Source: Chromera velia
Taxonomy: Eukaryota > Sar > Chromeraceae
Reading direction: 5' to 3'
NCBI GenBank assembly: GCA_018398765.1
Contig: JAHBMJ010000107.1
Location: 2,181-22,475, forward strand
DNA length: 20,295 nt
Numbering within the stretch: position 1 is the stretch's first letter; each line of letters starts with the position of its first letter. Below, one piece after another: positions 1 to 10,018 of this stretch. The translations under genes and the position numbers were made by a program. The notes beneath the pieces are model-generated. The model worked only from the letters and a program-made list of their open reading frames with translations, ran no database searches and had not been told where the DNA came from.

Positions 1-13
1 GGGGGGGGGGGGG
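1..13. repeat. Poly-G homopolymer at the left edge
   Basis: The window opens with 13 consecutive G and closes with 15 consecutive C. Runs like these commonly stop an assembly, so this is probably a contig end rather than a biological boundary. No telomere-like repeat is present. Confidence 0.8.
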
Positions 14-414
14 AAGTCAGCTAGACAAACACCCCATCCTCTCGAAAAGTAGTTCTTCATTTTGCCTCATGCAGACATCATCATACTGCTACGACACGAC
101 ACGGGGGGGTCTTTTGCCTCCAAGGACGCCAAAGCAAACAAACAAGGAAAGGAAAGAAACACGAGACCCCCTTCCGGCGCCTCACGGAACCCCCTGATCT
201 TCCTCGTTCTTTTTTCCTTCCTTCTTTCCTCTCCTTCCTTCCATCTGCCTCCTCAGAAAAGAACAAAAGCAGAATTCTGCCCCCCTTCTCTTCTCTTCTC
301 TCTCCACCCACATCACATCACAGGACTCGTCTCCTGGTCTTCCTGCATTGCCGCGTCCGTCTTCCCTCCTCCGCCACTGCCCCTCCTCGGCCTTGCCAGA
401 AAAAACCAAAGAAA

Positions 415-415
415 G

Positions 416-446
<31 letters not shown>

Positions 447-465
447 GTCTGTGTGTCTGTGTGTG

Positions 466-496
<31 letters not shown>

Positions 497-560
497 GTGA
501 CACTGTCTGTGTGTGTGTCTGTCTGTCTGTGTGTCTGTCTGTCTATCTCTCTCGGTGTGT
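415..560 (+). repeat. Compound (CT)n/(CTGT)n/(GT)n microsatellite
   Basis: A pyrimidine-rich compound microsatellite starts as a CT run and passes into interspersed CTGT and GTGT units. It creates long spurious open frames on both strands (Ser/Leu/Cys/Val-rich on plus, Arg/Thr/Asp/Gln-rich on minus). The same CT-then-GT structure recurs at 8369-8630 and inside introns of the Sel1-repeat gene. Confidence 0.95.
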
Positions 561-2280
561 CTTTGTGTTATACAAGGGGACAGTAGGAGCAGGCAGGCAG
601 AAAGGAAGGTAGACGGACATGCTGATAGACCGACGCAGACCCCAAGGGCACAATAGTCGGAACTGCAAAGGGAAAGAGGGAGAGAGAGATGCATTTCGAC
701 TACATGAATCACGTGATCAGTTAGAGGCTCTCTCACGTTCACCCCTTTTTTCCCCTTCTGCTCAGTGTGCTCTCCTTAATTTTTACTTTTTGCGCCTCAT
801 GTTCCTTCTCCCTCTCTTCTTCTTTCCATACGATTCAAATACCTCTTTGCGTGACTAGAGTCGCAGCAGAAACCTTTGAAGCATGAAACGATCCATGGAT
901 TGATTGATCTAAAAACCTCCTTGCCGACAGAGAGAGCAAACGGGGAGGGGAAGAGCCCGGCCGACCCCCCCTCCTTTCTTTCGAATCGCCGGCTTTTTTT
1001 CGTGCCGTCCACTGGGATTCCTTGATTCGCTCTTCTGCTTTCTACGGAGACAAAAAGCCCAAAAGTAAGGCAAGAGAAGAAGGTGTTGGTTTACCCTCTT
1101 GCTGTTATGTTGATGTGGGAAGATTTTCATACCGTGCACTCTTCTCGTCATTTCTTCCCAAGTCTCTATTTTCGTCTCCCGCGCTTTCATTTCTTCCCGC
1201 CCTAACCTTTCCCAACCAAACGTAGCTGAGTCGGTCAGCAGACACCGCATGACATTACGAGATCTTGAGGGAAATCCGTCCAATACGCAGAAATCCATAC
1301 AGACAGACAGGCAGGGAGACGAGAAAAAAACTTCCAAAGATCGGAAGTCAGAGAGACAATAAAGGAAGAGAGGAACGCTGACTGACCATGTACCTACCAT
1401 GATCGAGCACTTCAAGGACATGCACGCAGGAACAAAACACGCCAAATTGAATTGATTTCTTCGGTCACTGAGTGAGAGAGTTAGTGAGTTGATGACTAAG
1501 TGGGTGAAAAGTTTTGGATTTTCTTCAACAGCATTTTGTTCCCTCGACTTTTTTTTTTCAAATCCAAAAGCGGTACATCTCATTCGAGTAGGGGGGTCCA
1601 GAAATCAGCCAACCAGTTGGTTACTTGAAGGGCTTTCGTTGCTTCCAAATGCATGTCCCACCACAGCTATCAACCTCCCTTCATTCCTTCCTTCTCTATG
1701 CGCCGTATAACCCGAAGGGACGGACTAGGAAACGTTTTCTGACAGGAACAGAAGGAGGAGGAGTGAACACATACATGGCAGACGGAACCTGTGTTTTTGT
1801 ACATATGCCATTCGGCCTTCTGACCCGAGAGGAGGGCTGTTCTCTCTCCCCCATATGGCCCGTTTCTCATTTCGTCTTGTTCAATACAGAAAGAATGTCT
1901 CCCTTCTTCTCTTAATTCTTTTAAGAAGATGCGCTCAAACCCTCCAAGCAGCCGCTCCAGAAGAGAAGGAGCGTCTGCCTTTCCGGTCGAGTTTTCTGTG
2001 TTCACGCCGATCTCGCTCCCTCCCTCCCTTCTTTTTTTCCTTTCTTCCTTTCTCGGACAAGTTTCTTTGGCCTACCTCAGTTATGGCGACGCCTCCTTCC
2101 TTCCCTTTTTTCTTTTCTTTCTTTCTCCCTCTCTTTTACAAGATGAGGATAAGGACTGCCCCACTGCGGCGTGAATTTACTTGCCGTGGGGTTGTCCTTT
2201 TGCGATGCCTCCTCCCTTCTCTCCCTCCTTGCCACCGCTGGCGCCTTCCACACGGCCGCCCCCTCCCAGCACAAGACCAG

Positions 2281-2312
2281 AAAGGAAGGAAGGAAGAAAG
2301 GAAGGAAGGAAG
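2281..2312 (+). repeat. (GGAA)n-like purine microsatellite
   Basis: This is a short imperfect tract of GGAA units with one AGAAA interruption. It has no evident coding role. Confidence 0.8.
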
Positions 2313-3233
2313 TTCAACCCTCCTTGAACAGAAAACGCCTGTTGGTCTCCTCTGCAGGGGCAGAGGGATTCTTAGAGCAAAGAAGAGAGAAGGACGCCTC
2401 ACTCATACCATTAATTTTATGTCCAACCTTCAGACTGACTATAGATACAGTGCGGGCTCGCTGGTTGCATTCACCACGCGGGGTCTTCCCAGCTCCCCTC
2501 TCTAGCTCTTCGGCAGATGACATGCAGGTAGGTGTGCCGAACGAATGAAAGAAAAACAAAAAGGAGAACGGCCGGAGAGATAACGGAACCGAATATTAAG
2601 GAGGGAAGTACATCCGAAGAGGCGATGAAGAATAGAAATATATGGAAATCTAAAAATTCAAACAAAGAAAAACAGACATGCCGTTTGGGGGACGACAAAT
2701 CCGTGTAATGGATGGATGGAGGATAACTTCTTTTCCTTCCTTCCTTCCCTTCCTCTCACAAACACAGCTTCGTCTGCGTTTGTCTTGCCTGTCTGCCTGA
2801 CGGAAGCGCTTCCAACCAAAAGAAAATGTGCGGCCTCCGAAAGGCCCAACACACTATCTTCAGAGACCCATGGAGGCGACACGCATCCACCCGCCTGTCG
2901 AGCCTGCTTCATGTTTTTCTTTTCTCGCTGCATTCACCGATACTCTTTTTTTAGCGAGAGGACAGAGCCCGAAAAACCGAACATGACAAAAGGAAAAGAA
3001 CAACGTCAAGCTAAACGAACAACCCCAACAGAATCCCTGCCTGCGCACGCCCAAGAAGCGCACGGCCCATCCGGCTGACCTCTCATTGATAGTGATTGGG
3101 GGTAACACAATACAGCACATAGATAGAAGACGCTCGTTCGTAGCAGGGGCGGGAGATAACAAAAGGAAGAAAAGGAGAGTCATTGAAATGAGTGAGGCCG
3201 AAAAAAACTGGGAGGAATTATTAATAGAAGATT

Positions 3234-3278
3234 TTCTCCCAAATCAAATCACATAAAAGAACTTCTCCCAAATCAAAT
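3234..3278 (+). repeat. Pair of 16-bp direct repeats
   Basis: The 16-mer TTCTCCCAAATCAAAT occurs at 3234-3249 and again at 3263-3278, an offset of 29 bp. It may be a small local duplication. No function is apparent. Confidence 0.85.
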
Positions 3279-3335
3279 GAAAGAAAGTAAGTACCAGCTC
3301 CCAAGCCCCATCCCAAGACCCCCCCTGGCCATCCC

Positions 3336-3386
3336 AGACAGACAGACAGACAAGCAGACAGACAGAGACAGAGACAGGCAGGCAGA
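3336..3386 (+). repeat. (CAGA)n microsatellite
   Basis: Imperfect CAGA/CAGG tetranucleotide units lie in the gene-poor left region. Confidence 0.85.
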
Positions 3387-3545
3387 TAACCTGCATGGCA
3401 TGACATGGAAGATGACGTTTGCTCTCCCATGCGGTTCGTGAATTATTCTATCGATACATGCACGAATGAATTTCTTCTTTGCTTGTCGCTTCCTTCAGTC
3501 TCCCGCTTTTCTTCATGCAGGATATTTTGAACATCCCATCCTCTT

Positions 3546-3570
3546 GTCTTTCTTTCTTTCTTTCTTTCTG
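3546..3570 (+). repeat. (TTTC)n microsatellite
   Basis: About six TTTC units occur in a pyrimidine-rich stretch. Confidence 0.85.
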
Positions 3571-3812
3571 TCAGCGTGCGCATGTGTGAGACACAAACAC
3601 AGACTGACATACTGACGGAGAGACAGAGCAACTCCTTCATGAATGAATCCCTCAATTCCTCTCCCTTCGTTCACCACACCACACCACACACAACATGCAG
3701 AGTCAGACAGGCACTCCACGAGGACACCCCGTATCCTCTCCAACTTGTCCGTCCTCTTCTTCCTGAACTCTCTCTCTCTCTTTCTTTCCTCCTTCTTCTT
3801 GTTCGTCCCTTC

Positions 3813-6300
3813 TCAGTCCCCGTTGTGTCTGCTGGCAGCTTTCGGGGAATACTCCGCAGAGAAGGGGCCAGTCCCTCCAAACGAGAACCCACCCCCCGCC
3901 CCTTGCGACGACATGTCCTTCTCCTTATCCCCCCCCTGATGAAATTGAGACCACTCTCTTTGCAAACAAGAGGGAGGAGAGGGTGACATGGCCCCACCCC
4001 CTGAAGCCGAGCCCGAGCCTGAAGGAAGTGGGGCCGCCGGGGGCACGGCAGACGGTCCCACAGAGCCGAACCCGAAAAGTCCTCTCAAGGACAACGTGGG
4101 CGCAAACTCGGCAGGGGTGTGAGCAGGGAAGGGTCCCACGGTAGCGTTGGTGGCGGCGCGCCCACGGAGAAAGGCCAAGTCCCGGAGCACGACACGGTGG
4201 CGGGTGAAGCCGGTTGACTGTTTGGATCTATTTTCGCTTTGTGGGGAGGTATCGTGGGCATCCGAAAAATCTGCCCTGACAGCGTCTGGCCATGAGTGGA
4301 GCGTCTTCGGAAGGCTTCTCCCGTCTCGCTGAGAGGGGCTTGTGGGCCCTCGAGGGGCAGGGAAGGAGGCCCAGGCTTGAGGGGATGAATCTTCAGACAT
4401 ATCCCCCCCACCATGTCCAAGCACGTCATCACCCCCCCAACCTGGGATGGACTGTCGAGGAGAATGGGAAGGCTGTTGCAGCATCTGCTGCGCGTCTGGA
4501 AGGAACTCGGTGGTCGAAACTCTGGAAGGATAGTCGGGGGTTTCTGCAGTAGCTTGCATGGGGGGCGGGCGGGTGGACGCAGAGAGAGAGGGGGAAGAGA
4601 AAAGACCACCGCCAGAGGCAGCCCAACAAGGGGGTGAATTGTCTGGTGGGGTGCTTGCAAATGAGGAGCCTGGATTGGTACTGCACTGGGGAGGGGTGTT
4701 GCTGTTTGCCTGCCTTTCGAAGTCCGACGAGTAGGTCTGCTGCTGCTGCTGCTGCTGTGCGTACTGATGGTGGTAGGGTTGAGGTGGCTGTTGGCAGAAG
4801 GTCTTTGCTGTTGAAAAGAAATTGGGGGAGAGGAAGTTCTTACAGGGAGGAGCGAGAGCCGGGGGGAACGCGGGGGTCTGCACAGAAAGAAAGCAGAACA
4901 CGAAACACGAAAGAAAGAATTAACGAATCAACTCATGAGGCTCTCTCTCCCCATCTTCTGTCTGAGGTGGCAAAGGCATGATTCTGCAGAGGAAATGGAA
5001 ATGTAACGTACGAGCGTGTTGTTTGTCACTCCGTTGCGAAGCAGACAAGATCAAAGAGACCGTGTTTCCCTTCTTCCGTCTGTTCGGAGAGAACAAAGAC
5101 CAGTAAGCCTCAAAGTAAGCCATTCGTGTCATGCACATATGCTAAGAGGAGAAGAAGCAACCAGAAGAGAGAGAAAAACACCGCAAGGCGAGAACGGGAG
5201 CAGCAGAAGATCTCCGTCCCCCTCACTTAGTTTCATTGAATTTTAGTGGATGATGACCGATGAAGGAGGCTCACTTTCAAAAACTCTCACCCCAGACTGA
5301 CCCCTTCCAGATCCGACAAAGAGGGCGACAGCGAACGTGTCTCCCTGTCCCGCACATGGGGGGGCACCTCTCTCTCCCTTCCCCGGACGTCCCCAGCCGC
5401 CACCCCCTTCAGCAGACGGGTCCTCGAAGTCTCACTGTCAGACACCGACGCGTTTTCTCTCTCCCTCTCCCCTGACAAGCAAAGTCCCGTTCCCGGGCCT
5501 GCGCGCTGGGGGAGACTCTGCACACGCCCAGAGAGCACATGCGGTGTCTGGGCAGTGGAGAAGGTCGCAGGCATCTGACCTCTTCTCGCCAGATAGGTGA
5601 AGCCTGGGACTGCCAGGTTGGTCTTCGAATCGGTGGAAGGGGGGGTTGGAAGTTGGTGGGCGGTCGGTTCATCCGTCCCCCCCGTCTCTGTCTCTGCAGT
5701 GGTACTGAATGACGTCACGGGAAGGGGGCGCAGAAAGAAGGAGGAAAACGAGGAGCGAACTGGTGGACCAGAGTCGGCTTCCCCGACTTTGCCTTGTTCG
5801 GCATTTTCATGTTGGGACAGGGTGGAAGGAGGGGTTTCCTTGGGTGCCCTTTCAGTAGTGGAGCTGCGTGAAGTCTCAGTCTCCACGGAGAGATGAGTGC
5901 CGCGGCCCTTTGGGATGACTTCAATCTGAACATTCAAGGTCCCTTCTGCGGCAGCTTGGAGAAAACCCTTTAGTTTTGCTTCTTCTTCAATAGTGGTGAT
6001 TCCTCCGTCCAAGACAAACTGCACATCTGAATCGCCAACCTTGAACAGCAGCTTAAAGTTAAAATGCAAAGAGGAAAAAGGCACAATGGCGCCCTCTTCC
6101 TCTGTGACTTTCCCCTGAGCTTCTGCTGACTCAAGGGGGTGACTTGAATGGTTTTGTTCCCACTGGAGGGAGACTTCATAGAACTCTGCACGTTTTGCGA
6201 GCTCTTGGAAAAACAAACCAATGTCGGGTGATATGTTCATTCGAAGACGGATTGGAGTGTGTCCTGCCTTCATGAGGATCACACGAGAAGAGCCCGACAT
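3813..6300 (-). CDS. Putative PB1-like/beta-grasp-domain protein with long disordered tail (two exons)
   Basis: Model: exon 1 at 6300-5302 (333 codons), then an intron from 5301 to 4878, then exon 2 at 4877-3813 (354 codons plus stop), about 687 aa. The start at 6300 has a good context (ACCATG); an in-frame ATG seven codons upstream at 6321 is the alternative. The exon 1 donor is GGG|GTCAGT and the exon 2 acceptor is CTGTGCAG|ACC, both phase 0. Residues about 5-130 alternate strand-like and helix-like segments. The part around residues 79-130 (FKLLFKVGDSDVQFVLDGG, then an acidic helix, then LNVQIEVI) resembles the second half of a PB1 fold. This is fold recognition by eye, not an alignment. 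The remainder is Ser/Pro/Thr/Gln/Gly-rich and predicted disordered, with a seven-Gln run. No catalytic motif or membrane segment is visible. It may be a signalling or adaptor protein. Reading through the donor would instead give a 337-aa protein stopping at 5287. The minus strand and exon 1 are firmer than the junction. Confidence 0.6.
4737..4757 (-). repeat. (CAG)7 polyglutamine tract in coding sequence
   Basis: Seven CTG on the plus strand read as seven CAG codons in exon 2 of the PB1-like gene. A pure CAG run is likely to vary in length between strains. Confidence 0.9.
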
Positions 6301-6924
6301 GGTCCCAGTACTGCTGAACACTTCCCAAAGGCGAAAGATAGAGAGCTACAAGCCCCGGCCTGTCGCTTAGTGTTGCCAGGCCTCGAAAAACAACAATTCC
6401 ACCCGATCAGCCACACCGGGAAACTTCCTTACACCTTGACTGTTTTTTCTTCACGCACGTTGTAGAGGCAGAAAAAAACCAATCAGGTAGCCGGTTTTCC
6501 TGATGCACGTGACTTCCACTCAGAAGGAAATCAGATCATTTCAGATCTTCAGTCGCAGACATCTTGCCGATGTGGCCGGACCCGCCGGGCCGAGCGTGGC
6601 CGAGCTATAGTGGCAATTAATTCAGGCAAAAAAGTTGCAATGAAAAAACGCGAACGACTGCCGTTTGGGACCGCGTGTCCCCTGTTGCGTGACGGTCCGC
6701 GACCCCGCGCCGAAATCAAAAGTTTTTGCAAGTGCCAAAACGACAAACCATGCATGCACTTCGAGCCGTCTCCTGGCTTTCTGACACTCGGAGACGTTTT
6801 GTCCTTTGCCTTTCCACGGCTTGCCTGTTTCGTTGAAGCGGGGTTCGGGAAGGAACTCCTGTGGACGTTAAAGGTACACTACCTCGATTTACTTTTTTTA
6901 ACCCTGCACACGTCTCCTATCGCC
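6301..6924. promoter_or_regulatory. Divergent promoter region between PB1-like gene and peroxiredoxin
   Basis: The 624 bp between two divergently oriented start codons must contain both promoters or overlapping ones. Visible candidate elements are a CCAAT box at 6479-6483 and a palindromic CACGTG (E-box/G-box) at 6506-6511. No clear TATA box stands out at a standard distance from either ATG. The plus-strand frame is open upstream of the peroxiredoxin ATG, with an in-frame ATG at 6640, but the translation there does not look protein-like and is probably 5' UTR or promoter. Confidence 0.55.
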
Positions 6925-7599
6925 ATGAAGTTTGTCGCACTTGCCTTCGGGTTGTTCGCAACCGCGAACGCCTTCATGCCTGCAGTCCGAACTCAGAGAG
7001 CGTCTCTTCGGCGGCACGGCATGGGGGCTTGCTCCTCTCTTCAGATGGCGCTCAAGGAGGGAGACAAGGTCCCTTCCTGCTCCTGGCCCATCCGTAAGTA
7101 TATGGGATCGACTTACACCACTCCCGATGGCAAGGTTAACCCTTACATCTGGGATACTTTGAACACCGATGACGTGTTCAAGGGTCGCAGGGTTGTTGTT
7201 TTCTCTCTTCCCGGTGCGTTCACTCCCACCTGCTCGTCTGCACATCTTCCCAAGTATGAGGAGCTTTACGATGAAATTGGAGATTTGGGGGTTGACGGAA
7301 TTTACTGCATGTCTGTGAACGATGCCTTCGTTATGAATGCGTGGAAGAAGGACCAGAAGGTCAACAAGATTAACTTCGTCCCTGATGGTTCTGGAACCTT
7401 CACTGAAGCCATGGGCATGCTCGTTGACAAGGATAACTTGGGATTCGGAAAGCGCTCTTGGAGATACTCGATGGTCGTCAAGGACGGAGTCATCGAGAAG
7501 ATGTTTGTGGAGCCCGGCTTCCAGGACAACGCCCCCGATGATCCTTATGAAGTCTCCGATGCGGAGACTATGACGGAGTATCTCCGCGCCAACTCTTAA
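6925..7599 (+). CDS. Plastid-targeted type II peroxiredoxin (Prx5-like, atypical 2-Cys)
   Basis: A complete 224-aa single-exon gene. Enzymes of this family reduce hydrogen peroxide and alkyl hydroperoxides using thiol donors such as glutaredoxin, glutathione or thioredoxin. Residues 1-17 form a signal peptide ([16 protein letters not shown]) followed by F-M-P. This matches the ASAFAP-type cleavage motif with Phe at +1 required for import into stramenopile plastids. A basic, Ser/Arg-containing transit stretch (residues 20-40) follows. The mature domain begins near residue 41. The active-site motif PGAFTPTC places the peroxidatic Cys at 103 with catalytic Thr100. Cys128 in IYCMSVND lies 25 residues downstream, the spacing of the resolving Cys in type II enzymes. 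The conserved Arg is in WRYSMVV (Arg180). Length and motifs are normal for the family. I chose the ATG at 6925 because it begins exactly at the signal peptide; an in-frame ATG at 6640 would bury it behind 95 residues. No intron is needed, unlike the long gene downstream. Confidence 0.95.
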   Translation: MKFVALAFGLFATANAFMPAVRTQRASLRRHGMGACSSLQMALKEGDKVPSCSWPIRKYMGSTYTTPDGKVNPYIWDTLNTDDVFKGRRVVVFSLPGAFTPTCSSAHLPKYEELYDEIGDLGVDGIYCMSVNDAFVMNAWKKDQKVNKINFVPDGSGTFTEAMGMLVDKDNLGFGKRSWRYSMVVKDGVIEKMFVEPGFQDNAPDDPYEVSDAETMTEYLRANS

Positions 7600-8368
7600 A
7601 TGATCAATCGAGCGTGCAGATCAGTCAGCAGTCACCCGCCCTGAAACAGAAGAGAAAGAGCAGGGAGGGACTTAAAATCACCAGTTGTTCCCCTCATCTA
7701 TCTGTATGATGAACCAGTGAAGAGAGAGACTCAGCGCGATGGGATCATTTTGAGTGAGTGAGGGAGTGCATATCAAAAACGCAGCAAGCGGTGCCACATT
7801 GATGCCTTACAAACCACATGGTGCTCACCCGAGCGAAAGACGGTTGTTTTTTGTGCTCTGAATTCTTCTGAGAGAGACGAGCTAGAATGTCAAGAAAGGA
7901 AGGCAGTTTGTCTGTCGTGATGAGCGGGGGGGAGGGAGATGTCAACGGTCTCTCTCTCTGTTCCTCTGCGTTTGCAATGCTTTTGCGTGCCTGAAAAGCA
8001 GACAGTTAGTAGTTGTTTTGTCTTTCTCTGTTGCTAGACGTAGATGGGACGTGCGATGAGATTCGAAAAGAAAAAAAAGACAAAAAAAAGGTCTGGCTGA
8101 TCAATCCTCCACTGACTCAGGGGCTCTTCGCGCCCTTCTAGCTCCCTCAGCTATTGATTTTTCTTTAAATGAACACATAATTGAGTAAGTTTGTGTGGGC
8201 ATGGGGGGCGATGGAATTTCTCCATGCATCCAGGATGTTGCCCGTCCGACCTCTTGCCTTTCTGTGCGTGATCCCGCTCTCGTTTTTTTGATCTAACTCT
8301 TTGTCTCCGCCTCCCCGACCTCTCCCTGGGTGTTTTTTTGTTCTCTCTCCCTGTTTCCCCCCTTCTGT
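7600..8368. other. 3' flank of peroxiredoxin gene; no gene seen
   Basis: This is the start of a 2.4-kb convergent intergenic region between the peroxiredoxin and the Sel1-repeat gene. It presumably includes the peroxiredoxin 3' UTR. I see no canonical AATAAA just after the stop, no structured RNA and no credible open frame. Confidence 0.6.
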
Positions 8369-8428
<60 letters not shown>

Positions 8429-8560
8429 TGTGTCTTTCTCTCTGTCTGTCCGTCTGCCTGTCTGTACGTCTGTGTGTCTGTCTGTGTGTCTGTCTGTCTG
8501 TGTCTGTGTCTGTCTGTGTCTGTGTCTGTCTGTGTCTGTGTCTGTCTGTGTCTGTGTCTG

Positions 8561-8622
<62 letters not shown>

Positions 8623-8630
8623 TGTGTGTC
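8369..8630 (+). repeat. Large compound (CT)n(GT)n(CTGTGT)n microsatellite
   Basis: The tract runs as a CT block, a GT block, a long section of CTGT and CTGTGT units, a second CT block and a second GT block, so the CT-to-GT motif is duplicated. The three long overlapping plus-strand frames and one minus-strand frame it generates are low-complexity artefacts. Confidence 0.95.
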
Positions 8631-9172
8631 ACAGACTGCATGTCTGTGTGTCTGTGTGCGCCATGAAAGTAGTTCAAATTCGCGTGAATCGCGTCTGCAT
8701 GGATCTAACTCCTATAAGCTCCTACATAGTGTAGGTGTAAATTCGCGACTAAGGGTGTCAGAGTATATCCCCTTAATTTTTTACTGCTAGGTTTTATATA
8801 TATACGTATAATTCTTTTTTTTTTTTTTGGTAAAAACCTTTTTAATTTAAATAGTATAGTTTAAGAATCAAATATCTAGTTAAATATGTATGCAAAACCT
8901 AGTGCAAAACCCGAAAGATCAATGCTATGCTATGTTATTATAATATATAATACTATATATAACATCGTACTGTGTTATACTATGCTAAGGGGAGGGATGC
9001 ATGTGAGCTAGGCATTTGAGATCTGTTCCTAGTACGGCCAGAGGTGTACGTGCCACTGGCAGACAGTAGGTACTAGAGTGAACATTCTCCCTAGGGGTAA
9101 TTAAAAAAAAAAAAAAAATGGTTATTTAAATTTCTTTTTTTTTTTTTCTGATGTCAAACTAAAAAATATGTT

Positions 9173-9228
9173 GTTTAAGTGTTGTTAATGTGTTGCACGA
9201 ATCAACAAGTGATGTTTAAGTGTTGTTA
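9173..9228 (+). repeat. 15-bp direct repeat, 41-bp offset
   Basis: GTTTAAGTGTTGTTA occurs at 9173-9187 and 9214-9228, within a zone rich in TGTTG motifs inside the AT-rich island. Confidence 0.8.
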
Positions 9229-9389
9229 TACTATTGTTTCTTTGTTATAATGATAAATGAATGTTGTTACACTGTTATACAACTATTGCTTATGTATTGC
9301 AAGGTGTTGCATATGCTTGTCGTGTCTTGATGGAGGTCCTCATCGAAAAACAAAAAAAAAATAATAAATTTGCTCTGGAGACCATATTT

Positions 9390-9412
9390 TTATTATTATT
9401 ATTATTATTATT
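9390..9412 (+). repeat. (TTA)n trinucleotide run
   Basis: About seven TTA/ATT units lie inside the AT-rich island. No coding frame uses them. Confidence 0.85.
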
Positions 9413-10018
9413 TTTGAAAATTACCGTTAGCGATTGGATTCCCTTAGCATTCTCCGGGTATCATGGCCCAGGGGATTGCCCGGGGTATTTGTACTTGTAT
9501 AGTTCGATGGCGCAGACCACTATATGAGCTAATGCTGCAGTAGTACATGAGACCAGCGCGTCTCTACGACGCGTATATATACTTCTAAATTTTGTGTGTG
9601 CATCTACTCAAAGAGATTCCATAATTTTTATCAATCGTAAATTTGACTAAAATTCTTTAAATTCCACTTTTATTCCATTAAATTATACTGGTAAATTCCA
9701 TTAAATTCAACTAAATTCCCGATAAGTTTGACCATCATCATCATACGTCATCGCCATCCGTCCATCATTTCTGAACTTCGAGCGTTAGACCTAGCGTTAG
9801 GCATCAGTCAGTCAGAGCACTAAGATCAGCCAGTTCTCCCCATATAGGAGAAAACACATGCCGTCCCGGTTTTGTAAAGTGAGACTTAAGTACAGTTTAG
9901 TACAATTAAGTTGAATTAAGTGTAAATTGTGAGTCAAATTTTAATTAATGAATCTTAATAATGATACATGGATAATGGTGACGCATATTGAAACCACTTA
10001 TATCAACATATTCATCAA

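Larger units (their letters stand above)
14..3812. other. Gene-poor, low-complexity region; no supportable coding exon
   Basis: I read both strands and found no stretch that looks like a conserved protein or joins into a convincing exon chain. Open frames here translate into low-complexity peptides from pyrimidine- or purine-rich tracts. Its right end probably contains the 3' UTR of the minus-strand gene that stops at 3813. The interval holds microsatellites at 415-560, 2281-2312, 3336-3386 and 3546-3570, and a short direct repeat at 3234-3278. Isolated splice-like sites occur, for example a CAG|GTAGGT donor on the plus strand at 2526/2527, but I could not build a gene from them. Confidence 0.6.
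8760..10018. other. AT-rich non-coding island
   Basis: Composition drops abruptly from a roughly balanced or GC-rich background to strongly AT-rich sequence, with poly-A/T runs, TATA-rich blocks and short repeats, until it meets the stop codon of the Sel1-repeat gene at 10019. Visible structures are an AT-rich inverted repeat around 8932-8965 (ATGTTAT with ATAACAT), a small hairpin at 9557-9573 (CGCGTC, five-base loop, GACGCG), a 15-bp direct repeat at 9173 and 9214, a TTA run at 9390-9412, and repeated ATTCCATTAAATT motifs around 9673-9710. No credible open frame is present. It may be a decayed transposon, an inserted foreign or organellar piece, or AT-rich structural DNA. Confidence 0.7.

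Noticed and set aside
1-13. Telomere at the contig end
   Set aside because: The run is pure G with no TTAGGG-like periodicity.
182-742. Overlapping open frames on both strands over the 415-560 microsatellite
   Set aside because: Translations are Ser/Leu/Cys or Arg/Thr/Asp/Gln repeats produced by CT/GT tracts.
909-1583. 224-codon minus-strand frame in the left region
   Set aside because: The composition is unstructured, there is no recognisable domain and no supporting splice chain.
4920-4997. Extra exon of the PB1-like gene after a TCTGCAG acceptor
   Set aside because: The acceptor looks good, but no donor in the short open stretch gives a phase compatible with the next exon, which must enter in phase 0. 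Direct joining of 5302 to 4877 is simpler.
6640-6924. N-terminal extension of the peroxiredoxin
   Set aside because: It is open and in frame, but it would place 95 residues before an obvious signal peptide and has no protein-like pattern.
8165-8790. Four long overlapping frames across the 8369-8630 microsatellite
   Set aside because: These are low-complexity peptides from dinucleotide repeats, with the same artefact in several frames and on both strands.
8760-10018. Terminal inverted repeats of a transposon around the AT-rich island
   Set aside because: I looked for matching ends and a target-site duplication and found only short, imperfect complementarities; no transposase-like frame is present.
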